From Synechococcus sp. CS-1325 (lineage in GTDB: Bacteria; Cyanobacteriota; Cyanobacteriia; PCC-6307; Cyanobiaceae): 64,000 nt of DNA. Shown piece after piece: positions 46,199-55,387 of this stretch (position 1 is the stretch's first letter; the number at the start of each line of letters is the position of its first letter). Both the position numbers and the translations under genes were made by a program. The notes under the pieces were generated by a model. The model was not told the DNA's origin. It made no database searches and was given only the letters and a program-made list of their open reading frames with translations. The stretch lies in contig JAHLYW010000046.1 of NCBI GenBank assembly GCA_025128135.1, positions 186,001-250,000 on the forward strand, given 5' to 3'.

Positions 46199-47712
46199 AA
46201 GGATCAAGGGAATTGATTTTGCTCCTTGCCATTGCAATTATGCTCCTGGCAGCTTTGATCAACAATTACCATTTCTTGGTATTTTCGAATGTAATCTGCT
46301 TTGGAATTTCTATTTTTTTGATTTTTCGGTTAATAGCCAATGGCCAAGCCACCCGTTTTTTCTTGTTCTCCTCTCTTTCTTGTGGAGCTTGGATTACCGG
46401 CGGTTTTTTGCAGAGTGCCTGGAATCTACTTGGCCAAAGCCGGCTTGATTTCATTGGTCTTTTTCGCGCTTCTTCTATTGTTATTGATGTCAGCCTTTAT
46501 GCTTTGGCATCAGCCTATCTGTTTTTGTTCATATTTTTTACTGCCCTTTTGTCGCGGCTTTCATTTGTGAGGCATGCAGAAAGGCAATTTGACCGGCATG
46601 TCATTGTCAGGCTGCGCTCTGTTTCCTTAAAGCTGTGGACAACTTTGCTCTTTTTATCATCTTTGTCCTTATTCATGATTGCATTCTTGGGGCTTTTCTC
46701 TATCCGCGGGCTAGGGGAGGAGTACTTATCTGATCAAGGAATTCTTCCATGGTGGTATGTGTTGATTGTGTTTTTTATTGGGTTGCTCCCACTTCTTGTC
46801 TCTCAGGTAGCAGCTAAATTGCGGTCATTCTTTTCTTTTCCTTGCTTCACTCTTTTCTTTGGTTTTATTGTAGGTTTGTATTATAATTCTCTTACCGGGC
46901 GTTTTGCGCTGTTGTCTTTTATTCTTCTCATTCCATTTTGCTGGGTTGCTATTCAATCACCATTGCTTCGTTTCAACTCTAGACAGCTTACATTTCTTTC
47001 TATTATTGCAGTGACTATTCTTGCGCTTCTCCCCTTTGTCAACTTCTTTTTTGCCTTTATCAACGTAATCCGCTCTAATCGTGGTCTCTATACAGATCCC
47101 TTCGTGTTGATTGCTTCTTTCGTTGATTTTGTTGCTTCTCCCTCTACTGTAACGACTGCTATCGAGCGATCAGCTGAGAACCTTACTGCAAGACCTCTTA
47201 TCCTTTGGCCCTTAGCGGCAACGATTGGTATGACCATCAATGGTGGCCATTCTGGTTATTTATATTTCGATGAACTTATTAACTCTGCTTTGAATTCTCT
47301 GCCAAGATTTATTTACCCATTCAAATCTACCCTTTTGCTCCAAGAGCAACTCCTGTATCATCATTTTCCTTTTGCTAGTGTAGACACTGCTGATTCTCCC
47401 TATCTTTACTCCTTTGCATCTTTTGGGATTGTTGGATCATTCATCTACCCTCTTGTGATCTGCCTAATTTACTCTCTTTTCCTTAATTTTATCGTATTTA
47501 CAAGCATGCTCAGTTTTTGGCTGCCTACCAGCATTGCCAGCTCCTCAGCCCTGATTAGTTTGTCTATTGTTTCTTACGGCGAACTTCCAACGACCGGACT
47601 TTTGCGTCGCTTTATTGTTCCTGGTTCTGTTGCATTTGCTACCTTGCTCTTTGCTTTTTTGAAATCAAGTAGTTCTAGGCTTTCACGAGCACGTCCTGTC
47701 GACAGCTTTTGA
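46195..47712 (+). CDS. putative O-antigen/polysaccharide polymerase (Wzy-like)
   Basis: 505 residues with about twelve hydrophobic helices and one longer loop (around residues 300-370, RSNRGLYTD to LLQEQLLYHHF), as in Wzy polymerases that join polysaccharide repeat units in the inner membrane. Sequence identity among Wzy proteins is low, so this rests on topology, size and cluster context. It overlaps the preceding gene by 4 nt (ATGA) and the next by 4 nt. Strongly AT-rich compared with the flanking chromosome. Confidence 0.7.
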   Translation: MKGSRELILLLAIAIMLLAALINNYHFLVFSNVICFGISIFLIFRLIANGQATRFFLFSSLSCGAWITGGFLQSAWNLLGQSRLDFIGLFRASSIVIDVSLYALASAYLFLFIFFTALLSRLSFVRHAERQFDRHVIVRLRSVSLKLWTTLLFLSSLSLFMIAFLGLFSIRGLGEEYLSDQGILPWWYVLIVFFIGLLPLLVSQVAAKLRSFFSFPCFTLFFGFIVGLYYNSLTGRFALLSFILLIPFCWVAIQSPLLRFNSRQLTFLSIIAVTILALLPFVNFFFAFINVIRSNRGLYTDPFVLIASFVDFVASPSTVTTAIERSAENLTARPLILWPLAATIGMTINGGHSGYLYFDELINSALNSLPRFIYPFKSTLLLQEQLLYHHFPFASVDTADSPYLYSFASFGIVGSFIYPLVICLIYSLFLNFIVFTSMLSFWLPTSIASSSALISLSIVSYGELPTTGLLRRFIVPGSVAFATLLFAFLKSSSSRLSRARPVDSF

Positions 47713-48764
47713 AACTTGTGACTGATTATTCTGTATATCAACATATTTTGTATTTTGGAGATAGCAATGCTTCTTCTACTTCGTGTCAACGAGCTGAAGC
47801 ATTATTGAGGATTGGTTGTGGTGTCCTTGTCGCTGATCCTTATGCTCTATTAAGTTCACGTAGCCGCTGGAAGCATTTTCTTGATTATCGAACTGGCTTT
47901 CGTTTCCTTCAAGGTGAGCTCTATAAGGCTCTGCAAGCAGATGATAAAATAACACACTATGTACCAGACTTGATCTGGGTGAATGGCGGCCAATTACTTG
48001 GGCCTACCATTTTAAAATGGCTGCGGCATAAGTTCAATTGCCCAATTATCTTGTATCAGAATGATGACCCGACCGGTGCGAGAGATTCCAGGCGCTTTTT
48101 GAGTTTACTTAGCTCTCTACCACTTTATGATCTCTGTGTGCTTGTACGCCCTGAAACTGAGCTTGAAGTTCTTGCCTGTGGGGCTAGTAGGGTGTTGAGG
48201 GTGTGGATGTCTTATGATGAGGTTTTCCATCGTTCTGCAAGTGTTGATGGTTTGCCTAATATTGAACAAGTCGTCTCTTTTGTTGGTACTTTGATTCCAG
48301 GTGAACAGCGTGACCGTTTCCTGGTTGAGTTTCTCAAGGTTGGCTTGTCCCTAAGTCTCATTGGTAATGGTTGGCAACGCAGTCGGATGTGGCCTTTGCT
48401 TTCCACAATTTATCGGGGGTCTGCACTGTTTGGCCAGGCCTATGTTCGGGCCCTCGGGAGCGCTGCGGTTTCACTGGGACTCCTATCCCACTTGAACCGA
48501 GATTTAGTAACTACACGTTCTTTCGAAATTCCAGCCTGTGGTGGTTTGCTTTGTGCTGAGCGTACTTCTGAGCATTGTTTGTTGTTTGAGGATGGTGTAG
48601 AGGCTGTCTTCTGGAACTCTTCTGAGGAGTGCATTCGTCGATGCCGTAATCTCCTCAATGATCCTCAACTTAATTCAGTCATCCGACATGCAGGCCGGCA
48701 ACACGTGTTCAACCTTGGTGTAGGCAACGAGGATGTCTGCCGCCAAATCCTGGCAGCGATTTGA
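47709..48764 (+). CDS. CgeB-like glycosyltransferase
   Basis: 351 residues. The C-terminal part has TTRSFEIPACGGLLCAERTSEH and LFEDGVEAVFWNSSEECIRRCRNLLND, typical of the CgeB/PF13524 (Glyco_trans_1_2) family; the N-terminal half is a Rossmann-like domain with YFGDSNASST and IILYQNDDPTG. The TTG at 47709 overlaps the polymerase stop; a GTG at 47718 is an alternative. Sugar specificity unknown. Confidence 0.8.
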   Translation: MKLVTDYSVYQHILYFGDSNASSTSCQRAEALLRIGCGVLVADPYALLSSRSRWKHFLDYRTGFRFLQGELYKALQADDKITHYVPDLIWVNGGQLLGPTILKWLRHKFNCPIILYQNDDPTGARDSRRFLSLLSSLPLYDLCVLVRPETELEVLACGASRVLRVWMSYDEVFHRSASVDGLPNIEQVVSFVGTLIPGEQRDRFLVEFLKVGLSLSLIGNGWQRSRMWPLLSTIYRGSALFGQAYVRALGSAAVSLGLLSHLNRDLVTTRSFEIPACGGLLCAERTSEHCLLFEDGVEAVFWNSSEECIRRCRNLLNDPQLNSVIRHAGRQHVFNLGVGNEDVCRQILAAI

Positions 48765-48765
48765 G

Positions 48766-49956
48766 ATGAAAACACATACCCTGCCTCTGTTGATTGTGGA
48801 AACTCACCCAATCCAGTATCGGGCACCTATCTACGCCCGACTCGAGCAGCTTCGTCCAGGTGCTGTGCATGTGGTTTATGCCAGTGACCACTCTATACGT
48901 GGTGCACGGGATCCAGGGTTTTCTGCAAATATTTCCTGGGATACCGATCTGTTGGCTGGTTATTCTTTTACGATTCTTGACTCGACTTTGAGCCATGTCC
49001 CGCATGGTTGGAATGGCTTAAAGGGACGGGGTTTGCCTGCCTTGATCAATGAGTTGAATCCAAAGGCCATCCTCCTCAATTCGTTTACTTATCGCTACGA
49101 TCATGTGGCTTATGCCATAGCTCGTTTTCGCCACATCTCGATCTGGATGCGCTGTGAAACCCAGGATCAAGCTTTTCCGCGTTCACCGCTAAAAAGTTTT
49201 CTTCGTTCTTTTTACTATCGGCTTTTTTATACCGGGGTCAGTATGGCCTTTCCCATCGGTTCCTTGAATCGTCGGCATTGGCTGCGACATGGTGTTTCGC
49301 TTCACCAGCTAAGAGATGCACATTACTGCACGCCTGATCGCACCGCTCTTCTCTCACTTCGTGAGCGCAATGCTCGCCGCCAATCTATTCGCGATCAGCT
49401 TGGCTTGCATCAGGATCACATATTGGTGGCCTTTTTTGGAAAGCTGATTCCAAAGAAGGATCCGGCCCTGCTACTTGCTTCTATCCCTTATCTTCCTGCC
49501 GAGCAGCGCAGCCAGTTTGCTCTGATGTATGTGGGTAGTGGGGAGCTACAGCAGGATCTGCAGCAGCAGGCAACCTCTCTTCATCATCGAGATGGTGTTT
49601 CTGTGCACTTTCCTGGATTTGTAAATCAGAAGGCCTTGGTGGATTGGTATCTGGCAGCCGATGTGGTGGTACTCCCTTCCAGGCAGGCCGGTGAAACCTG
49701 GGGGCTGGTTGTGAACGAAGCGATGCAGGCCGGATGTTCCGTTGTGGTGTCGGAGGCAGTGGGATGTGCTGCTGATTTTTGCGGTTGGGAACGTTTTCGG
49801 ACGATTCCCATTGGATCGGCTCAACATCTGGCCGAGGCCTTGCTTGATCTGGCCCACTATCCGCGCAGCTTCACCTGGGCCGCAACCGGCCTTGAGAACT
49901 ACAGCATTGACTCCGTTGCCCATGCTTTCGCTGCTGCTATCGACGAGCTGTCTTAG
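48766..49956 (+). CDS. GT4 family glycosyltransferase
   Basis: 396 residues from the ATG at 48766, one base after the previous stop. The opening LLIVETHPIQYRAPIYARLEQL is common in GT4 enzymes of surface polysaccharides. The C-terminal half shows VAFFGKLIPKKDPALLL, VHFPGFVNQKALVDWYLAADVVVLPS, and GETWGLVVNEAMQAGCSVVVS, the donor-binding E-x7-E region. GC content rises again from here. Confidence 0.9.
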   Translation: MKTHTLPLLIVETHPIQYRAPIYARLEQLRPGAVHVVYASDHSIRGARDPGFSANISWDTDLLAGYSFTILDSTLSHVPHGWNGLKGRGLPALINELNPKAILLNSFTYRYDHVAYAIARFRHISIWMRCETQDQAFPRSPLKSFLRSFYYRLFYTGVSMAFPIGSLNRRHWLRHGVSLHQLRDAHYCTPDRTALLSLRERNARRQSIRDQLGLHQDHILVAFFGKLIPKKDPALLLASIPYLPAEQRSQFALMYVGSGELQQDLQQQATSLHHRDGVSVHFPGFVNQKALVDWYLAADVVVLPSRQAGETWGLVVNEAMQAGCSVVVSEAVGCAADFCGWERFRTIPIGSAQHLAEALLDLAHYPRSFTWAATGLENYSIDSVAHAFAAAIDELS

Positions 49957-49958
49957 CG

Positions 49959-51131
49959 ATGAACATCATCCTATTACGTCATTATCGGCTCACCGAAGGA
50001 CCCAGCATGCACTCTTTCGCCGATTTGATTGCGTCAGGGCTGCGGGCCCGCGGCTACCAGGTTCAAGAGTTGACCCCGCCCATACTCCTTGCCAGGTTGG
50101 CTGGTGAAAACTCCTTGCTGCGCAAATGGCTGGGGTATCTGGATCAGTTTGTTCTGTTCATCCCCATAATTTTCCTGCGCGCGTATGTCCATCCTCCCAG
50201 CAGCTTGTATGTGGTTGTCGACCAAGCCCTCGGCCCCTGGATCCCTTTCATCAAGGCTCGCCCACACCTGGTTCATGTTCATGACCTGCTTTCGCTGGAG
50301 GGAGCCCTAGGCCGCCAACCTTTTCATGTTCTAAGTGGAAGCGGCCGCCTCTATCAGCGTTGGATTCGTCATGGCTTTCGCTCGGCGCGATGTTTCCTAT
50401 CTGTTTCGATGGCCACTCGTCACGCACTGGCAGAACAACTAGTCCGTCCAGCACTTCTGTCTGAGGTGGTCTACAACCCTCTTCTCAGTCATTTTGTTGC
50501 TCTTCCAGCTGATGCGGCGTCTGTAGAAGTGAGTCAATCACTTCCAAACCTACTGCCCAGTCCTTTCCTCTTCCACATCGGCAGGACCTGGTACAAGAAT
50601 CGGCTAGGTGTGCTCTCTATCTGGGAGCAACTCTGTAAACAAGGCTTTCTCGTTGATTTGGTGTTGGTGGGCTCGCTCAATTCCAGCCTTGCTGATTGGG
50701 TTGAGCAGCGCCCTTTGTTGCTGCCGAAGCTGCACGTTTTAGATCATGCAACCGACGCGCTCGTGGTAGCTCTTTACAGCCGTGCAGAGGCAATGCTCTT
50801 CCCTTCTCACGCTGAAGGATTTGGCTGGCCGATTTTAGAGGCCATGGCCTGCGGTTGTCCCGTGATCACCACCGATTGCCCGCCCATGAGTGAAGTGGCC
50901 GGCGATGCGGCCACTCTTATTCCTCCCTACCCAACTCAGCCGGATGCTCAGGAGGCATGGGCTGTTGATGCCTCCTGGCGCGTCCAGGCCGTGTTGCAGC
51001 GAACACCGGCTGAGCGACAACGTGCCCGCCAGCTTGGTTTACTTCAGGCCAGCCGCTTCTCCCATTCCCACTGGCTGGACCAGTTGGAAGATCTCTACCA
51101 GCGCGCTCTGTACCTTCAGGAGTCACAGTGA
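49959..51131 (+). CDS. GT4 family glycosyltransferase
   Basis: 390 residues. GT-B fold recognised by PSPFLFHIGRTWYKNRLGVLSIW, the strand AEAMLFPSHAEGFGWPILEAMACGCPVIT and SEVAGDAATLIPP. The mannosyltransferase-like 'FLFHIGRTWYKNR' resembles enzymes adding mannose or related sugars, but that is weak evidence. It begins 3 nt after the previous gene and overlaps the asparagine synthetase-like gene by 4 nt. Confidence 0.9.
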   Translation: MNIILLRHYRLTEGPSMHSFADLIASGLRARGYQVQELTPPILLARLAGENSLLRKWLGYLDQFVLFIPIIFLRAYVHPPSSLYVVVDQALGPWIPFIKARPHLVHVHDLLSLEGALGRQPFHVLSGSGRLYQRWIRHGFRSARCFLSVSMATRHALAEQLVRPALLSEVVYNPLLSHFVALPADAASVEVSQSLPNLLPSPFLFHIGRTWYKNRLGVLSIWEQLCKQGFLVDLVLVGSLNSSLADWVEQRPLLLPKLHVLDHATDALVVALYSRAEAMLFPSHAEGFGWPILEAMACGCPVITTDCPPMSEVAGDAATLIPPYPTQPDAQEAWAVDASWRVQAVLQRTPAERQRARQLGLLQASRFSHSHWLDQLEDLYQRALYLQESQ

Positions 51132-52927
51132 TGGGAGCCTTGATCGGCGAATTCTGCTGGAAGCCAACTGCCCAGTCCCTACCACTGCTGCCCTTGCACC
51201 GTCGCGGGGCTGATGCGGAAGGTACCTGGATGAGCCACGATGGACATTGCTGGCTCGGTCACACCCCCCTTCCTATTCAGGATCTAACCGAGGCTGGTGC
51301 CCAGCCGATCAGCAGTCACTGCGGTCGCATCACGTTGGTGTTCAACGGGGAGATCTACAACCACAAGGCAGTGCGTGGCGGGCTGCGTTTCCAGCTGTGG
51401 CGTGGCCACACCGACAGTGAAACCTTGGTGGAAGGTTTAGCCCAGCGCGGTCCTGCTTTGCTGCTAGAGCTGCGCGGGATGTTTTCCTTTGCGGCCTACG
51501 ACAGGGACAAGCAGCAATTGCTGCTCGGCCGCGATCGACTGGGCATCAAGCCCCTTTACATGCAGTGGCTGGATGCGGGCCTTCGGTTTGGCTCCGAACG
51601 CCGCGCCATTGGCGTTAACCATCGGTTGGCGGCACAGGAGATCAGCCAGATGTTGGCTTTTGGTCACCTGCTGACACCTTCGGATTTCTGTGGTCCTGAA
51701 TCCGGCGGCTGCCATAGCCTCCCTCCAGGTGTGGTGGTGCGAGTTAATCGAGATCGACCTCACCTTCCAATACGTTACTGGCCCCCTCAGCCCCGTCCCG
51801 ATTGGACGCCCCTTCCGATCCATGACGCTCGCTGGGCGCGTCGCTTTTTGCGTCAGCAGTTGGAGGTCGTCGTTCAGCAACATCTTCTGGCCGATAGGCC
51901 AGGGGCTTTTTTACTCTCCAGCGGCATCAATGCTGGCATTCTCACGGCCTTGGCTTGTCGCCTGATGCCCGGCAGGATTTCCAGCCTCACGGTTGGTTTG
52001 CCAGGTACACATGTGGATGAGAGCGATCGGGCCCTGAAGCTTTCCCGCCACTGCGGAAGTGATCATCACTTAATACTCGTCGATGAAGATCAGGCCTTGG
52101 GCTGGATGGAGGCGGGCTTGCAGTCCCTGGACATTCCCAGCGCCCATGGTTTGAAGAGCAACCTCATCTGCCGGGCTGTGGCCGAGCAGGGAACCAAAGT
52201 GGCTGTTGGTGGGCTCGGCGCCGACGAGCTGTTTGGTGGCTATCCCTCCCATCGAATCGTCCCTTGGTTGTTTCTCATGCGCAGCCTTCCTGCAGGGCTG
52301 CGCAGCGGACTGCTGCAGGCCGGCAGTGGGCGCCTCGCAACCAAGATCGAAGGCCTGCCGACTTGGGATCGTTGGCATCTGGCAGTTGCACTGCGTCGCT
52401 GGGCCAGTGATGGCGATCTGGTGGCTGCTGGCGTGGAAGCGCTGAAGTGGTCCTCCCCGCCTCCGGAGAGGATCAGCCAGGGCTGGGGCCAGATCAGTTG
52501 GGCGGAGCTCTTCGGCACCAGCGTGCCGAGGCTGCTTCGCGATATCAATGGGTACAGCATGGCCACAGGTCTTGAACTGCGCGTGCCATTTTTCGACCAT
52601 CGTCTGGTTGAAATCGCCTTGCGAATGCCACAACGGTTTCAACGCCCTGGGAATGGGCTGTTGCGGGCCTCCTGCCAGGATCTGTTTCCAGTGGGCTATC
52701 TTGACAGCCCCAGGCAGGCTTTTTCTCTTCCGATGCGTCCCTGGATGCTTGGTCCCCTGCTGAATCTCTGCAGCCTCCGGCTAGAGGCTCTCCAGTCCAG
52801 TGGCTGGCTGGATCCAGACTGGATCACTCAACAATGGCAGGCTTTTTATGGTAGAAAACTGCCTTGGCCTCGTGCCTGGAGCCTGGTGGTGCTGGGGGAG
52901 TGGGCTCTCCGGGAGCAGCATTCATGA
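51128..52927 (+). CDS. asparagine synthetase (AsnB)-like protein with altered active sites
   Basis: 599 residues with the two-domain layout of glutamine-dependent asparagine synthetase: an Ntn glutaminase-like domain (NGEIYN at 73-78, LLGRDRLGIKPLYM, GSERRAI) and an ATP-pyrophosphatase domain (GADELFGGY at 364-372, RVPFFDHRLVEIALRMP). The nucleophile is missing: the protein begins MMGALIG or MGALIG instead of MCGI. The P-loop SGGxDS is changed to SSGINA (264-269), losing the Asp and Ser. Classical glutaminase and adenylation chemistry should be absent or altered. Such homologues occur in polysaccharide clusters; this one may be structural or do different chemistry. It overlaps its neighbours by 4 nt. 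Confidence 0.85.
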   Translation: MMGALIGEFCWKPTAQSLPLLPLHRRGADAEGTWMSHDGHCWLGHTPLPIQDLTEAGAQPISSHCGRITLVFNGEIYNHKAVRGGLRFQLWRGHTDSETLVEGLAQRGPALLLELRGMFSFAAYDRDKQQLLLGRDRLGIKPLYMQWLDAGLRFGSERRAIGVNHRLAAQEISQMLAFGHLLTPSDFCGPESGGCHSLPPGVVVRVNRDRPHLPIRYWPPQPRPDWTPLPIHDARWARRFLRQQLEVVVQQHLLADRPGAFLLSSGINAGILTALACRLMPGRISSLTVGLPGTHVDESDRALKLSRHCGSDHHLILVDEDQALGWMEAGLQSLDIPSAHGLKSNLICRAVAEQGTKVAVGGLGADELFGGYPSHRIVPWLFLMRSLPAGLRSGLLQAGSGRLATKIEGLPTWDRWHLAVALRRWASDGDLVAAGVEALKWSSPPPERISQGWGQISWAELFGTSVPRLLRDINGYSMATGLELRVPFFDHRLVEIALRMPQRFQRPGNGLLRASCQDLFPVGYLDSPRQAFSLPMRPWMLGPLLNLCSLRLEALQSSGWLDPDWITQQWQAFYGRKLPWPRAWSLVVLGEWALREQHS

Positions 52928-53652
52928 GTGAACTGAAAGCTCGGCTGAGGAGTGACTACGCAATCCTTCAGGCCAAACAGAAGTCCGTATCCTCGCGCGC
53001 CGCCTCGATCAGGCGCCTACAGCGACTGCTGTTCCCCCATTTGCCCATGCCATGCAATCGCGCCTTGGATCTGGGGGCAGGCCAGGGGGAACTCGTGGTC
53101 GCTCTTCAGTTGCTTGGTTGCTCAGAAGCAACAGGGGTGGAATTGAGCGCCTCCCAAGTGCAACAAGCTCTATCCCATTCCTTTCATTCAGTTTGCCAGG
53201 GGGATGGCTTTGATTCCTTGCAACGCTTGCCTGATCAGAGCCTGGATCTGATCACCTGCTTCGATGTGTTTGAGCATCTCCCCCATGAGGTCTGTGACTC
53301 TTGGTTTGCGCAGATCCGGCGGGTGCTGAGGCCCGGCGGCCGGCTGATTGGCCACGTTCCCAATGGCCTCTCCCCCTTCTGCGGTTCCGTGTACTGGGGC
53401 GACCTCACCCATCTATGGTGTCCAGTGCCGGAGAGCGTGCAGGTGTTCTGCCGGTCCAGTGGCCTGCAGTGGATCGGTGCTTACGAGAATATCGGGGCCT
53501 CTAACGGAGTTAAAGGCCGCTTACGCAGCCTGGCGTGGCGCGTTGTGAGGTCCTGTCTGGCGACTGTCAGCACGGTGGAAACCGGTAGCAGCACTTTTTC
53601 ATGGCCATGGAGTCGCACCTTCCTCTTCGTGGCGGAGCGTGAGCGGCCTTGA
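52924..53652 (+). CDS. class I SAM-dependent methyltransferase
   Basis: 242 residues, ATG overlapping the previous TGA. Motif I is ALDLGAGQGELVVALQLLG; the strand ATGVELSASQV gives the ribose-binding acidic residue; LDLITCFDVFEHLPHEVCDSW and RRVLRPGGRLIGHVPNG are the later motifs, as in the Methyltransf_23 group common in glycan clusters. Likely methylates a sugar or lipid-linked intermediate; exact target unknown. Confidence 0.87.
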   Translation: MSELKARLRSDYAILQAKQKSVSSRAASIRRLQRLLFPHLPMPCNRALDLGAGQGELVVALQLLGCSEATGVELSASQVQQALSHSFHSVCQGDGFDSLQRLPDQSLDLITCFDVFEHLPHEVCDSWFAQIRRVLRPGGRLIGHVPNGLSPFCGSVYWGDLTHLWCPVPESVQVFCRSSGLQWIGAYENIGASNGVKGRLRSLAWRVVRSCLATVSTVETGSSTFSWPWSRTFLFVAERERP

Positions 53653-54827
53653 GGCTCCTCCGCCTGATCCGCTCTCTGAATCCTTCCGGCGGCGGTCCCA
53701 TGGAAGGTGTGTGCCAGATCACCCCACACCTGGCGGCCCTCGGGGTGGTTACTACTGTGGCAAGCCTTGATCCACCAGGGGCTACCTGGTTGCAGCACCA
53801 ATCGTTTTCCACGGTTGGCCTGGGTCCCGTAGCTTCAAACTACGGGTATCGACGCGGCTTGCCTACCCGTATCCGCGCTCTCGCGCAGCAGCACGATGCC
53901 GTGATCATTGAGGGCACCTGGCAATATCACGCTTACGCCACTTGGCGAGCCCTGCATGACACGGATATTCCTTACTTCGTATATACACACGGAATGCTTG
54001 ATCCCTGGTTCAAGCGCACCTATCCACTCAAACATCTCAAGAAGTGGGCCTACTGGCCTTGGGCCGATTACCGGGTGCTGCGCGATGCCTCCGGCGTGCT
54101 GTTCACTACCGAACAGGAGCGGTTGCTAGCTCGCCAGTCGTTTTGGCTGTACCAAGCCAAGGAGAGCGTGGTGGGCTTGGGCACCTCGGCGCCTCCCGGC
54201 GATGCTGTCCAACAGCTTGAGCTGTTTCTTGCCCGCTTCCCCCAATTGCGCGGCAAGCGAATCTTGCTGTTTCTGAGTCGCATTCATCCCAAGAAAGGCA
54301 TCGATCTCTTGATCGATGCCTTTGCAGCGGTGGCCGACCTTGACCCTCGCCTGGAGCTGGTGATCGCCGGCCCCGACCAGGTGGGCTGGCAGGACCAGCT
54401 TCAGCAGCGCGCCGCCGCTCTTGGCATCGCTAATCGGATCACCTGGCCGGGCATGCTCAGCGGCGACCTTAAGTGGGGCGCTTTCCGCGCCGCCGAGCTT
54501 TTTTGTCTCCCTTCTCATCAGGAAAACTTTGGCATCGTGGTGGCAGAAGCCCTCGCTAATGGCCTGCCAGTGGCTATTGCTCAGCCGGTGAACATCTCCG
54601 CCGATGTGGCTGACTCTGGCGCCGGACTGGTTCATGAGGACACTGTGGCCGGCACCACTGAGGTCTTGCGGCAGTGGTTGGCGCTGGATGCTGTTGAGAA
54701 GCAGCAGATGGGGCAGCGGGGGGTTGAGCTGTTCCGTGACCGCTTTGACTTCGCTTCGGTGGCCAGAATTCTTTTGCCGGTGCTCGAATCCGCTCTCGAA
54801 TTCCAGTCCTCCCGCCACTCTCTGTGA
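53649..54827 (+). CDS. GT4 family glycosyltransferase
   Basis: 392 residues from a TTG start overlapping the previous stop. The N-terminal LIRSLNPSGGGPMEGV is a known lead for GT4 enzymes that take an early step on a lipid-linked glycan; YVYTHGMLDPWFK-type text (residues ~112-124) and ILLFLSRIHPKKGIDLLI, ELFCLPSHQENFGIVVAEALANGLPVA are diagnostic. Next gene is a WcaF-like acetyltransferase, a frequent partner. Confidence 0.9.
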   Translation: MRLLRLIRSLNPSGGGPMEGVCQITPHLAALGVVTTVASLDPPGATWLQHQSFSTVGLGPVASNYGYRRGLPTRIRALAQQHDAVIIEGTWQYHAYATWRALHDTDIPYFVYTHGMLDPWFKRTYPLKHLKKWAYWPWADYRVLRDASGVLFTTEQERLLARQSFWLYQAKESVVGLGTSAPPGDAVQQLELFLARFPQLRGKRILLFLSRIHPKKGIDLLIDAFAAVADLDPRLELVIAGPDQVGWQDQLQQRAAALGIANRITWPGMLSGDLKWGAFRAAELFCLPSHQENFGIVVAEALANGLPVAIAQPVNISADVADSGAGLVHEDTVAGTTEVLRQWLALDAVEKQQMGQRGVELFRDRFDFASVARILLPVLESALEFQSSRHSL

Positions 54828-55387
54828 TCCTCGCCAAGACCAACCCCTTTGAAGGCGCCAGCTTCAGTGGCCGTAATCGCTTGGCCCGCCTTGCCTGGCA
54901 GTTGGTATGTGTGCTGCTTTTCCGTCCAACGCCACCATCCTTCCATGCCTGGCGCTGCTGGCTACTGCGTCGTTTCGGGGCGCGTATCGGTTCACCCTGC
55001 TATGTCTATAACGACGTGGAAATCTGGGCGCCCTGGAATCTGGTGATGGCCGATTACTCCACCCTGGGCAGGCGCGTGATCGTCTACTCTATGGCACCAA
55101 TTTGCCTTGGCGTGCGCGCCGTGGTGTCCCAGGGTGTGCATCTCTGTACCGGCAGCCACGACCATCAATCCGAAAACTTCCAGCTCTACGCACAGCCCAT
55201 CACCATCGGTGCCGATGCCTGGATTTGCGCTGAAGCTTTCCTTGGCCCTGGTGTTTCGATCGGGGATGGTTCCGTGATCGGCGCCCGGGCCGTGGCGACC
55301 CGTGACCAGCCTGCCTGGATGGTGTGTGCAGGCAATCCGTGCCGCCCCTTGAAGCCACGTATCCCGCCCAGCTACGCACGAGCCTGA
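54824..55387 (+). CDS. WcaF-like putative acyltransferase (left-handed beta helix)
   Basis: 187 residues. MILAKTNPFEGASFSGRNRLARLAW is followed by hydrophobic segments and hexapeptide repeats (IGSPCYVYNDVEI, ADYSTLGRRV, VVSQGVHLCTGSHD, PITIGADAWICAEAFLGPGVSIGDGSVIGA), the LbH fold of WcaF/maltose O-acetyltransferases. The His in TGSHDHQS is the expected catalytic region. Predicted to O-acetylate a polysaccharide sugar with acetyl-CoA. GTG start, 4-nt overlap with the previous gene. Confidence 0.9.
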   Translation: MILAKTNPFEGASFSGRNRLARLAWQLVCVLLFRPTPPSFHAWRCWLLRRFGARIGSPCYVYNDVEIWAPWNLVMADYSTLGRRVIVYSMAPICLGVRAVVSQGVHLCTGSHDHQSENFQLYAQPITIGADAWICAEAFLGPGVSIGDGSVIGARAVATRDQPAWMVCAGNPCRPLKPRIPPSYARA

